Assembly: GCA_021229015.1 (NCBI GenBank)
Contig: CM037781.1
Location: 38,671,897 to 38,735,896, forward strand
From: Solen grandis
Taxonomy: Eukaryota; Mollusca; Bivalvia; Adapedonta; Solenidae
Direction of reading: 5' to 3'
Length of the DNA: 64,000 bases
The notes under the pieces were generated by a model. The model made no database searches. It was not told the origin of the DNA and was given only the letters and a program-made list of their open reading frames with translations. Position 1 is the stretch's first letter. Each line of letters starts with the position of its first letter. This document shows, piece by piece, positions 46,809-56,340 of this stretch. The position numbers were made by a program, and so were the translations under genes.

Positions 46809-48650
46809 TCTTTAATAATTTATACAAAGTTGTTGTTAAAGAAATTCCTCTATAATTATTGGGGTCGCTTTTAGGGCCAGATTTATGAAGGGGACATATG
46901 ACACTTTCTCCCCAAGATGCAGGAAATGAACCTGTTGACAATATTTTATTGAAAAGATTACATAAAACAGGCGCAATTTCATTTTTCGTATATACAAAAA
47001 ATTCTGCACCAAGTCCGTCATTTCCAGGACTTTTATTTAATACAAGTTTTGAGATAGAATGCAAGATTTCATCATTTGTAATTTCTGAGTTTAAAAATGC
47101 ATCTGGTTCTCCAAAATTATCAGTAATAACAACAGGTTCGGCTGAATCATTATACAACAAAGTACTGAATTGATTAAACCATTCATTACAGCATATAGAA
47201 TTCAGAGTGTGTGTTTCGTGACAATCCTGTTTAATCAGTTTCCAAAACTAACTAGGGTTATTTCGACTATCTAGAAGCAACTTTCTTTTCTCTTTCTGTA
47301 ATTGTTGTTTACATGCAGTTACATAGCGTTTAAAGGTATCCTTTTTCTGTTTATAGGTATGTAAATCCTCTAAACTATTTGTAAATCTAAATTTTCTTAG
47401 AGCGTGATATTCTATTTGTTTAAGTTCGTCACAGTGTGCATTCCACCACGGAGGTTGTTCATCTGCGTTACGGTAGTTATTACATACACGCATTGACCTG
47501 GCAGCATTCTGGTAGAGTACAGTTATACAGTTTACTGCTGCATTTACATCAGTATTAATACATTGTAAGATATCATTTTTACATTGTAAAAGATTGTTTT
47601 TAAACTTTACTAGAAACGATTGTGCTTTATTTTGATACCAACGATATTTGGGAATACTATTTGTCGCCTTTCCATCAAACTTTTGCGTGTAATGGTTTTG
47701 AACGTGCAACTTCAACTGAAGTGTGCATGATACGGGTGAATGGTCAGATAAATCCTGATCAAGAACGCGGAAATGAGTAACAAAGTAAAACAAATCTTGT
47801 GAAACAATAAAATAGTCAATAATACTTGTACCATCAGATGAAAAACATGTAAAATTGCCATCAACGTCCTGAAGACGACCATTTAGTATACGCATGTCAT
47901 GTGTACAGCAAAAATTTATAAGGCTGCGACCAAATGTATTATACCGATTACAATCTCTTGTAGCTCTAGGAACATCAAATTGGTTTGCGTTCAAATCTGG
48001 AATCACCAAAAATGTAACAAAAGTTATCATCGGGTATGTAATCTAGAAAGTCTTTTGTTCTTGCATTTAAATCTCCAGACAGGAGACATGATGCATTAGG
48101 GTAATCCATCATTATTTGTTCGAAATTTGCCTGAATAATGTTTATCCCATTTTTCTCATTTAACCCATTGTAAATGTTGGAGTTTTCTGGTGACACATAT
48201 GTAAAGTACATGATCAAATCTTTGGAGTCGCTAATATCAGATAGCTTATATAACAATACAACAGCATCATTAAAATTACTGTAAATTCGTGTAAAAAGCT
48301 TTTCTTTAAACAATTGATTTCTTAGGAAAACAGATACACCACCACTATTACGTAAAAATGACAAACTAAGCTTACGCACATTGTCAAAATGTATATAACC
48401 TGGTAAAAAAATGATCAAATTCACCGGTAAATCGTGACCATGTTTCACATAAGCAAATAATATCAAACTGTGTAAGAAAAGTTTTCAAATTAACGTCATT
48501 TGTATATTTATTTAAGCCTTGTATGTTCCACGACATTAAATTTAATAGTTTATGGTTATTCAGTTCACTGGTTGGATTGCCTTGGCCACCCCCTAGGCCA
48601 TGTCGGTCTCTCCGCCTACTGCACCAAAATCGTCTGCTGAGCTCCTCCAT
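46809..48650 (-). pseudogene. LINE ORF2, endonuclease and N-terminal RT part
   Basis: Minus-strand frames in order: 48650-48384 with 'LLNLMSWNIQGLNKY' and 'FDIICLCETWS' (endonuclease motifs 1 and 2); 48466-47975 with 'NSGGVSVFLRNQLF' and 'CLLSGDLNARTKDF' (GDLN motif); 48030-47248 with 'GTSIIDYFIVSQD' and 'LSDHSPVSC' (final SDH motif); an in-frame stop at about 47248; then 47160-46809 with 'LNKSPGNDGLGAEFF' and 'NNYRGISLTTTLYKLL' (RT start). At least two frameshifts and one nonsense codon are present. The coding line continues at 45591 across the inserted pair. Confidence 0.85.
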
Positions 48651-48837
48651 GCGCTTGCGCCCTTGTCCACGTGATCCAATGGATTGTCGGTGATAGTGTT
48701 ATTGTTTACATGAGCACGTGGACGACCGCGTTGCTGCCGTCTACCAACACATACGATATTTTGAGTTACATCATCGACCTTGAAGATTTTGTCCTCTATG
48801 ATTAACTTGTCATACCTGACTACAGAATAGTGACCCT
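48593..48837 (-). pseudogene. LINE ORF1 C-terminus, cut by the assembly gap
   Basis: From the gap edge at 48837 the minus strand stays open for 81 codons, starting 'GHYSVVRYDKLIIEDKIF' and later the arginine-rich 'GRRQQRGRPR', ending 'GETDMA' at a stop at 48593. 'YDKLIIEDKIF' resembles the final '(Y)DKLIIDGK' strand of L1-type ORF1 proteins. It overlaps the start of the ORF2 frame (48650) by about 57 bp in another frame. The upstream half is missing in the gap. Confidence 0.65.
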
Positions 48838-48937
48838 NNNNNNNNNNNNNNNNNNNNNNNNNNNNNNNNNNNNNNNNNNNNNNNNNNNNNNNNNNNNNNN
48901 NNNNNNNNNNNNNNNNNNNNNNNNNNNNNNNNNNNNN
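48838..48937. other. Assembly gap of 100 N
   Basis: Exactly 100 N, the conventional size for a gap of unknown length. It removes the 5' part of the second LINE. Sequence on the two sides may not be truly 100 bp apart. Confidence 0.99.
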
Positions 48938-49082
48938 GAGGCTTCAGTAAATGTATACTTTTAGTTTAAACTTATTTAATTTACGTCGATTTGGAAGAAA
49001 GTTCTTACAATTTATACCAATCCCTCTCGACGGTTCCTGGTTAGGTTTGTACTTTGCGCCTGAGAAGGTCATTCAAAATCCT

Positions 49083-49146
49083 GGACCAGACTGAGTTCGG
49101 ATCCGCATTCGGGTATGACGCCACTAGACCACGATGCCATTGGATG
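49083..49146 (-). repeat. tRNA-like SINE head remnant
   Basis: The minus strand reads 'ggcatcgtggtctagtggcg', a good A box, followed about 30 bp on by a degenerate B box 'ggatccgaactc'. Not a complete tRNA. Confidence 0.4.
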
Positions 49147-49176
49147 TCGAAAGTGATAATGCAGCCAGCAGTAGAA

Positions 49177-49256
49177 GAAACAAATTGTGCACAGTGTCAA
49201 GCTGTACAACGTACTAGAAACAAATTGTGCACAGTGTCAGGCTGTACAACGTACTA
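49177..49256 (+). repeat. 40-bp tandem duplication
   Basis: The unit starting 'gaaacaaattgtgcacagtg' occurs twice, at 49177 and 49217, with one base difference (caagc/caggc). It makes an 82-codon frame repeat itself; no coding role is supported. Confidence 0.9.
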
Positions 49257-49527
49257 CCAAAGAGCATACCAAAGAAAAATACATTTATCATGCAAGGCGT
49301 AAGTAATGCCGGGAAGAAGTATTGACAGACTGGCATCACACCGTTCCTGAATCTCACGGGACTAACCGTACAAAGTAAGGATTTCGCATGGATGAATATT
49401 TTGGACAAAGTAGTCATTGCGATACCGGAAATGCAGTTAGTGACTCCAGGGCAAATCGAAGAAAATATTTGGCTGTGTGAAGTTGGCTCGACATACGACA
49501 TACAACATACGACATTCAACTCTCACT

Positions 49528-50041
49528 ATTCACGACATTGGACATTCAGATTTTGAATGTCGCGGCACGACATTCACGACATTGGACATTCAGATTTTGA
49601 ATGTCGCGCCACGACATTCGCGACATTGGACATTCAGATTTTGAATGTCGGCACCGACATTCGCGACATTGGACATTCAGATTTTGAATGTCGCACGCGA
49701 CATTCACGACATTGGACATTCAGATTTTGAATGTCGCGCCACGACATTCGCGACATTGGACATTCAAAATTTTGAATGTCGCACGCGACATTCACGACAT
49801 TGGACATCACATTCCGACATTGGACATTCAGATTTTAATGTCGCGGCACGACATTCACGACATTGGACATTCAGATTTTGAATGTCGCGCCACGACATTC
49901 GCGACATTGGACATTCAGATTTTGAATGTCGCACGCGACATTCACGACATTGGACATTCAGATTTTGAATGTCGCGGCACGACATTCACGACATTGGACA
50001 TTCAGATTTTGAATTTCGCAGCACGACATTCACGACATTCC
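49528..50041 (+). repeat. Palindrome-rich satellite, left array, about 12 units of 43-44 bp
   Basis: Each unit carries three forward arms (CGACATTC, CGACATTG, GGACATTC) and one reverse arm (GAATGTCG). The reverse arm has a forward arm 5-6 bp away on each side, so it can pair with either. Between units the linker varies (cggca, cgcca, acg), and the variant tends to be coupled to the next 'attcAcg' or 'attcGcg'. The right array (51499-52829) is the same satellite in reverse complement. Open frames here encode accidental repeats. Confidence 0.95.
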
Positions 50042-50539
50042 AATAACTTATGTTTCTCGTTGCTTATCTATTTCCTCGTGCACGGTCAGATCAGGTTACT
50101 TCCCTTTCTCTCTCTTCCAAGATCTGTTTTGGTTTCCCTATGTCTAAATATGGGAAAGTGAAACGACCTTCTTGGAATTCGGCCCATCATTTCAGTCATT
50201 CACCAATCAGTAGCGAGAACCATAATCTTTTGGGGTTTCACTTTAAATATCAGGGAAACTTCGACACAGGGGATCATGACCTTTATTTCACCGCGTTCTT
50301 CACGTAACCGCTACCATTGCCACATGGTCATGAACGTGAACTTGTTTTGTTTATCCTGTGTAGCGTTCAGTCGACAGCATGTCAGACATTTGATGACGAA
50401 GTTTCCTGGAGACAAATAGGCCATGGATATGTCGTAAGATACCATGCCTAGTCACATGATTCTGATTACGTTACAAACAATCTGAGAAGTACCAAATTAA
50501 GTTTAGCGTCATACAGTAGAGTAATACCAATAGCATTAT
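50042..50539. other. Spacer between satellite arrays, first part
   Basis: No gene or repeat was recognised. An 85-codon frame at 50050-50307 has no visible domain. Confidence 0.45.
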
Positions 50540-50630
50540 TTTGCAACACTGGTACCTTATGACCGAGGATCGAACACACGACCTCCGCTCCGGAGGCGGG
50601 CACTTCAACCACTCAGCCACTGGGTACAAT
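50540..50630 (-). repeat. tRNA-derived SINE head, separate family
   Basis: On the minus strand 'agtggctgagtggttgaag' (A box) and 'tgtgttcgatcctcgg' (B box) flank a GC-rich palindromic anticodon-arm region (gcctccggagcggaggtc). The sequence beyond shows no S1 or S2 body. It lies in the spacer between the satellite arrays. Confidence 0.65.
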
Positions 50631-50861
50631 TTGCTCAAATTTTGAGCCAGATCGATGACTGCTTTCAAAATTGCTCAGCGTCAAATAGGATCGGACATTT
50701 TGATGTGTGAATGCCGGTTGAAAGTGGCTGATTCCATCAAGAGTTATGAAATTTAACAGAGAGAACATAATTAATGATATTAAACACTGAATAAAAAGAA
50801 TGCTGCAAAGTCTGACAATTTCTTTCTTTCAGGTATGCTAAAAGTTTATATAAATAGAGAG

Positions 50862-50930
50862 AAAAGGTGGGGGGGGGGGAGAGAGAGAGAGAGAGGGGGG
50901 GGGGGGGGGGCGTGTGTGTGTACAGAAATG
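50862..50930 (+). repeat. G-rich and GA/GT microsatellite
   Basis: Ten or more G (about 50870-50879), then GA repeats (50880-50895), then about 17 G (50895-50910), then GT repeats. The G-runs could form a quadruplex and are hard to sequence accurately. Confidence 0.9.
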
Positions 50931-51051
50931 AATTGTTGTACGCATTATGTAGATTTAAAGAAGTTGTAGATTTAAAGAAGTGAGGGTGGGTGGGGGTTGA
51001 ACGCGGTATTGATGAAGCGTTTAAATATGAATTAGGCATACTTTGTGTGGT

Positions 51052-51340
51052 AGTTTGTTTATTTGATGGGTCAGTATTTTAGTCATTTGGCGACGATGTC
51101 TACTTGAGACAGGTATAGTGCTGCCACTCTCCAGTTTCACGCCGTAGACATGTGTCACATTCTCATGACACCGGGTGAACCAGATATGTCTTTTCCCTTA
51201 CATATATATGCCGAGCAAAAAAAAAGAGAGTTAACTATAAAGCCACTTTTCACAACTTTGACTTGTCGCGATCAGGGATCAAACCCAGGGCCTTTCGCTC
51301 CTGTGATTGCGCTCTTACAACTCGGCCACCGAGTTTTTAA
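51052..51340 (-). repeat. tRNA-derived SINE, family S1, full structure
   Basis: The minus strand begins 'aactcggtggccgagttgta' (A box) with B box 'gggtttgatccctg', then the S1 body ('ctacggcgtgaaactggaga', 'gtggcagcactatacctgtc', 'gacatcgtcgcc') and a 'caaataaacaaac'-type end. It resides between the two satellite arrays. Confidence 0.85.
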
Positions 51341-51498
51341 AGAGTTTTAAAAAAAGATATCAAAACGAAACAATCTTATATCAATATCTTTCTTTTTTTT
51401 ATGAACTGAATCAAACACGAAATAGAAAGAAACAGAAATAAAACCCACTCTAAATGATTGATGCTATAAAACTAAAACTGCGTAATCTTATCAAATAT

Positions 51499-52829
51499 CT
51501 GAATGTCCAATGTCGTGAATGTCGCGTGCGACATTCAAAATCTGAATGTTCAATGTCGCGAATGTCGCGTGCGACATTCAAAATCTGAATGTCCAATGTC
51601 GTGAATGTCGTGCCGCGACATTAAAAATCTGAATGTCCAATGTCGCGAATGTCGTGCCGCGACATTCAAAATCTGAATGTCCAATGTCGTGAATGTCGTG
51701 CCGCGACATTCAAAATCTGAATGTCCAATGTGGTGAATGTCGCGTGCGACATTCAAAATTTGAATGTCCAATGTCGCGAATGTCGTGCCGCGACATTCAA
51801 AATCTGAATGTCCAATGTCGTGAATGTCGCGTGCGACATTCAAAATCTGAATGTCCAAGTCGCGAATGTCGTGCCGCGACATTCAAAATCTGAATGTCCA
51901 ATGTCGCGAATGTCGTGCCGCGACATTCAAAATCTGAATGTCCAATGTCGTGAATGTCGTGCCGCGACATTCAAAATCTGAATGTCCAATGTGGTGAATG
52001 TCGCGTGCGACATTCAAAATCTGAATGTTCAATGTCGTGAATGTCGCGTGCGACATTCAAAATCTGAATGTCCAATGTCGTGAATGTCGTGCCGCGACAT
52101 TCAAAATCTGAATGTCCAATGTCGCGAATGTCGTGCCGCGACATTCAAAATCTGAATGTCCAATGTCGTGAATGTCGCGTGCGACATTCAAAATCTGAAT
52201 GTCGCGAATGTCGTGCCGCGACATTCAAAATCTGAATGTCCAATGTCGCGAATGTCGTGCCGCGACATTCAAAATCTGAATGTCCAATGTCGTGAATGTC
52301 GTGCCGCGACATTCAAAATCTGAATGTCCAATGTCGTGAATGTCGCGTGCGACATTCAAAATCTGAATGTTCAATGTCGCGAATGTCGCGTGCGACATTC
52401 AAAATCTAAATGTCCAATGTCGTGAATGTCGTGCCGCGACATTCAAAATCTGAATGTCCAATGTCGCGAATGTCGTGCCGCGACATTCAAAATCTGAATG
52501 TCCAATGTCGTGAATGTCGCGTGCGACATTCAAAATCTGAATGTCGCGAATGTCGTGCCGCGACATTCAAAATCTGAATGTCCAATGTCGCGAATGTTGT
52601 GCCGCGACATTCAAAATCTGAATGTCCAATGTCGCGAATGTCGTGCCGCGACATTCAAAATCTGAATGTCCAATGTCGTGAATGTCGTGCCGCGACATTC
52701 AAAATCTGAATGTCCAATGTCGCGAATGTCGTGCCGCGACATTCAAAATCTGAATGTCCAATGTCGCGAATGCGTGCGACATTCAAAATCTGAATGTCCA
52801 ATGTCGTGAATGTCGTGCCGCGACATTTT
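51499..52829 (-). repeat. Palindrome-rich satellite, right array, about 31 units of 43-44 bp
   Basis: Reverse complement of the left array; the monomer reads 'ctgaatgtccaatgtcg' then '(t/c)gaatgtcg', a linker (tgccg or cgtg) and 'cgacattcaaaat'. Variant order is not random: an eight-unit block with a truncated unit lacking 'caatgtc' (near 52196) is followed by a matching block (truncated unit near 52540). The array ends abruptly at 'cgacattttccaatt'. Confidence 0.95.
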
Positions 52830-53214
52830 CCAATTACACACCAAATATTTTAGGGATTAGAGACAACGGTGAAAAAAAACAACAGAATAAAATATTGAAT
52901 TAAAGACACCTCAACACTCGCAAGACGTCATACGGTGTATAAAAAGGTTAAAATTTATAATACGTCACAAAATTATTCACAAATAATTCCCGCACAGCAG
53001 GACAGTAAACACGTTTAATATGTTACGTATGTAAAATCAAAGCTATCTATATATACCAACGTTTTAATAAAGGAAAAATCACATTAAAAAAAATAGCTCT
53101 AATAAAAAAGACCGAACGTACTTCGAAGAAGGTCATTTCTTCTGAACTACAGTGAAATAGATACTGGAAGGATACACAGGACTCGGGGAAAGCAGAAATG
53201 TTAGAAGACAAAGG
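52830..53214. other. AT-rich intergenic stretch
   Basis: No feature was recognised. Confidence 0.5.
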
Positions 53215-53530
53215 AACACTTGATCCAATGTTCTTTCAGATCGACATGAACAACATAAACAGGGAGTTTGAGCAATCTTGGTAGAGGGATACCAAAGGGA
53301 CAGCTGTACCAAAACAGTTTGAAATCCAGTGAGTAGTTTTGAAGGAGATGTTATTGTCAAATTTCCTTATTTTTTTCCACTGCCATGGCAACTAGAGTTC
53401 TACATGGATGAAGTACATGGATGAAGTTTGTGAAGGTTCACCCAAAGGTCATCCCTGCCAAGTTTTAACAAATTCTGTCCAGCTGTTTCAGAGATGTCGT
53501 TAACAGTTTTCACAAGGCAAAAAAAAATCT
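53215..53530 (+). repeat. Hairpin-ended repeat family H, internal fragment
   Basis: Shares blocks with 54180-54430: 'tttgaaatccagt', 'agtagttttgaagg', 'gtgaaggttcacc', 'cctg.caagttt' and 'aaattctgtcc'. The terminal hairpin is missing. An inner 12-bp stutter, 'tacatggatgaag', is doubled. Confidence 0.7.
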
Positions 53531-53654
53531 CTATTCCTACCTAGCGAAAAAAAGTTTTTACTGGCCGTTTCCAGCAGTCTTTTTGGAACCGCCGTTTTCC
53601 GTAAAATCATTCGTCAGCGTTTTATTCTTCACGGGAGTTCATTGTGAATTTACT

Positions 53655-53788
53655 ATGTCGAAAAGGCGCTTTACACGCTTTGCTTCTATTTTAAACAAAC
53701 GTCCTGATGATGTAGACGATTTCCTGAAGCATGTCGGCCATACTTCATATATTCAGGCCAAAATGCGATCATTCCTTGGTGGACTTAC
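53655..53788 (+). CDS. Possible first coding exon, function unknown
   Basis: ATG at 53655 opens a 44-codon exon starting MSKRRFTRFASILNKRPDDV and ending near 'RSFLGGLT', interrupted by a strong splice donor, ttac|gtaagta, at 53789. Codon and residue composition look protein-like (basic N-terminus, then acidic and aliphatic residues). The open frame also extends upstream to 53583. No domain is recognisable and no second exon was found before the next repeat at 54180. It is flanked by H-family repeats, so it could be host or element-derived. Confidence 0.4.
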
Positions 53789-53799
53789 GTAAGTACCGC

Positions 53800-54179
53800 A
53801 GTTATGACATGCGTATGTCTTTCAATAAGATGGAAGCTCAAATCAGATGCCACAGTGAGGGCATGATGGATGTCTATAACTCATAACCCGTAGTTTATTT
53901 CCATGTCAGATTTGAAACAGTGTAAATGATTAAAATCAATGTTTTAATCTCACATAAAGGCAGATTAAAGGCTATAGTAATGAAAGTATCCTGGATCTCA
54001 TAATGGATAAAAAAAATGTCAAGTGTTTGTAAATCATTCACTGTTTTGGTTGGACTTCAGAAAAAATGTAAAAAAAAATCAATCCCTACCCAACCTAACG
54101 CTTTTGAGACCGTTGCCCTAAACAGATTTTTTTATATTTAAGGCAAATTAGTCTCGCCCTTGGCAGTCATGTTCATTTA
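53800..54179. other. Possible intron or intergenic stretch
   Basis: Nothing was recognised downstream of the candidate donor at 53789. Confidence 0.4.
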
Positions 54180-54510
54180 CGAATCGGAATAATTTTAGCA
54201 ACCTTGTTTTAGGGTTACCCATGGAACAGATGTTCCAAAACATTTTGAAATCCAGTAGTTTTGAAGGGGATTTTTATTTATTTTTCTTTACGTTGCTATA
54301 GCAACCAGATTTCTATATGGGTCAAGTTTATTTTATCAGCTTTTGTGAAGGTTCACCTAAGGATTGTCCCTGATAAGTTTAATCAAATTCTGTCCTGCGA
54401 TTTCAGAGGAAATTTTTAAAGAATATTGTTGACGACGGAGGCAAGGTGATGACGACGAAGGCAAGGTGATAAAAAAAGCTCACCTTGAGCACGTTGTGCT
54501 CAGGTGAGCT
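54180..54510 (+). repeat. Hairpin-ended repeat family H, copy with terminal hairpin
   Basis: Ends in a near-perfect palindrome at 54477-54510 (agctcaccttgagcac / tgtgctcaggtgagct). Preceding sequence holds the family blocks 'gtgaaggttcacct', 'attctgtcc' and a GACGACGGAGGCAAGGTGAT doublet. The 'gagggccat' end is not attached here. Confidence 0.75.
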
Positions 54511-54599
54511 TAAAAAATAAAACGAAGTGAAGTATGGTGTGTGAAGTATGGTATGGAAGATTGCTTCAGAAATGAAGATGATAAGAATATACACAATGT

Positions 54600-54847
54600 G
54601 AAATCTGGCATTTTTATCATTCAAGGGTCATAACTGCAGACCTAATAGGAAGATATCAGCCGTCATCGAACTAGCCGAGACATCATGGCCATAAACATTT
54701 TTATATTGATGGAAGAAGATTGCTTCAAAAATGAAGATGCTAGAGCGTACACAAGAACATGTTGACGGACAGACAGACGTCTTAACGTACGACGGACATT
54801 GACTGACCGCAATAGCTCCCTTTGAGCACTTCGTGCTCAGGTGAGCT
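54600..54847 (+). repeat. Hairpin-ended repeat family H, second copy
   Basis: Terminal hairpin at 54814-54847 with loop 'ttc' (tttgagcac-ttc-gtgctcaggtg). Upstream 'gacggacagacagacgtc' and 'acgtacgacggac' are the GACG-rich block that commonly precedes the hairpin in this family. Confidence 0.7.
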
Positions 54848-54867
54848 TTAAACGAAAGAAAAGTCAA

Positions 54868-55600
54868 ACAAGAGGGCTACGTGGCCCTAAAGTCGATCAC
54901 TTGAGAAATATTGCCTTAGTGTAAAAACGGCAAATTTGTGTGATTATTTATATTATAAATTAAAAAATGTAGATTTATCAGTCATATATCAGCCATAATT
55001 GAACTCAGTTGAGATAAAAGTTAAATGCTTAATAATTACAGTCGCTTAAGTGTAAAATTCTGGCGTTTTTATCATTCAAGTCAATACTTCCTCATTAAAT
55101 GTCATTATCAAACTCGGCTGACAAATTATGGCCATTAACATCGTCATGAAATTTGAAGATGATTGCTTTTGAAGATGACGGCTTAAGAAATGAAGATGCT
55201 AAGGATAGATACTGATTAATGCTGTACAGTAAAATCAAAATCCGACTAAATTTAACCAAACGAAATACATTTAAGAAATATAAGAAAGGGTTATAACTCA
55301 AATTCAAGCGAATCATGTTGTGCTGACGATATGCACATCTCGTCTTAGATGTCTTAGTTCTTATTAAATTAAAATCTAACCAAATGTAGCTGAAAAACAT
55401 CGCGCGCGGACATAATATATTTATATATAACAAAAAGCCATAACTCACTTAAAAACCCAGCAAATCATGGCGTGCCAATGATATGCTCAACTAGGCCTGT
55501 TACTTATCAGTCTTGTAAAGGTTGATGAGAAAAAGGGCGGACCGACGGACGTGACCATATACTTCGTATCTTTGGGTATAATACCTTAAGCTGCTTTGGA
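54868..55600 (+). repeat. Hairpin-ended repeat family H, diverged copy starting with gagggc
   Basis: Begins 'caagagggctacgtggccct', the complement of the family's other end, and continues with degraded body and 'ggcggaccgacggacgtgac' near 55540. The far hairpin is not clear. Confidence 0.55.
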
Positions 55601-56159
55601 GCAGAGCATCTTATGTAACATGCTGATGTTCGCCTCCCTGCATCCCTAACAAACTTAATAATAGGATTTTCCTGTTAAGCATGATTTACTTGATCTAAAA
55701 TATATACCAGTTTGATTTAAACATTCAATAGGGGTCTTTGCTGTTCGTGGCTTTCAAGGACTTTGGCATATGTTAATTATTTTTGCTTGCCAAGTAATTT
55801 CATGGCATCGCGTTGTCCGCTTGAGTTACTTTTGGTTAATTGACTGATAAAGTAGTATAATGTATAATTTTATTTTTTACCAACATTTTTTTGGTGTAGG
55901 CTGTATAAAATGGATTTTGACCCATTTCTTGAAACAATCAAATCTTGATTAACAACCTAAAATCACTCGTTTCATTGGTTTGCAAAAATCATTTTAGGAT
56001 ATTCCATCATAAAATGGGGAGTTTCAGGGTGCATTATTTCTGCATGATAGTTAATTGGCATATAACAATTTATTTATTTATATTTAAACATATAAAACAT
56101 CTAGTTGAAAAAATACAAACAAAAACCACTCAGTTGAGAAAGTGAACAATTGTGAGTCT
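55601..56159. other. AT-rich intergenic stretch
   Basis: No feature was recognised. Confidence 0.5.
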
Positions 56160-56340
56160 TAAGAAAACGTAAATAATATTTCAAAGTGGACTCGTCCCTC
56201 TAAGTCACAAAAACTCGCAGTGTATAAGTTAGCTAACATAAGCCATATATAGCATCAGCCTCCGTAGCGTCATTGCTTAAGTACTCGTCTGCTAACCTAA
56301 GGGCCCCGAATTAGATTCTCACTAACGGAACATTTAAGTT
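56160..56340 (+). repeat. Dispersed repeat with tRNA-like module, copy 2
   Basis: Second copy of the 8726-8900 repeat, sharing 'gtggactcgtccctctaagtc' and 'tcacaaaaactcgcagtg', and a decayed tRNA-like end ('gcctccgtagcgtcattgct', 'gaattagattctcac'). Confidence 0.6.

Larger units (their letters stand above)
43818..48837 (-). mobile_element. Second non-LTR retrotransposon (LINE), interrupted and frameshifted
   Basis: On the minus strand: ORF1 C-terminus (48837-48593), endonuclease (about 48560-47700), N-terminal RT (47160-46809), interruption by two element copies (46808-45592), rest of RT (45591-45050), C-terminal knuckle domain (44330-43910) and a 3' end with 'ggaataaacttttgaac'. It is a different family from the 30.5-kb LINE: the RT reads 'GFRRGYSAIDNVFSLQ', 'YIDFKKAFDRI', 'GTRQGDGSSP' and 'FADDVANC'. 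The 5' end runs into an assembly gap. Confidence 0.85.

Noticed and set aside
49645..50161. Repeat-protein coding frames in the left satellite array (similar frames at 51550-51893)
   Set aside because: The frames exist on both strands and simply translate the 43-44-bp satellite; there is no start context or non-repetitive flank.
49528..52829. CRISPR array
   Set aside because: The intervals are not unique spacers but variant repeats, the unit is internally palindromic, and the genome is animal.
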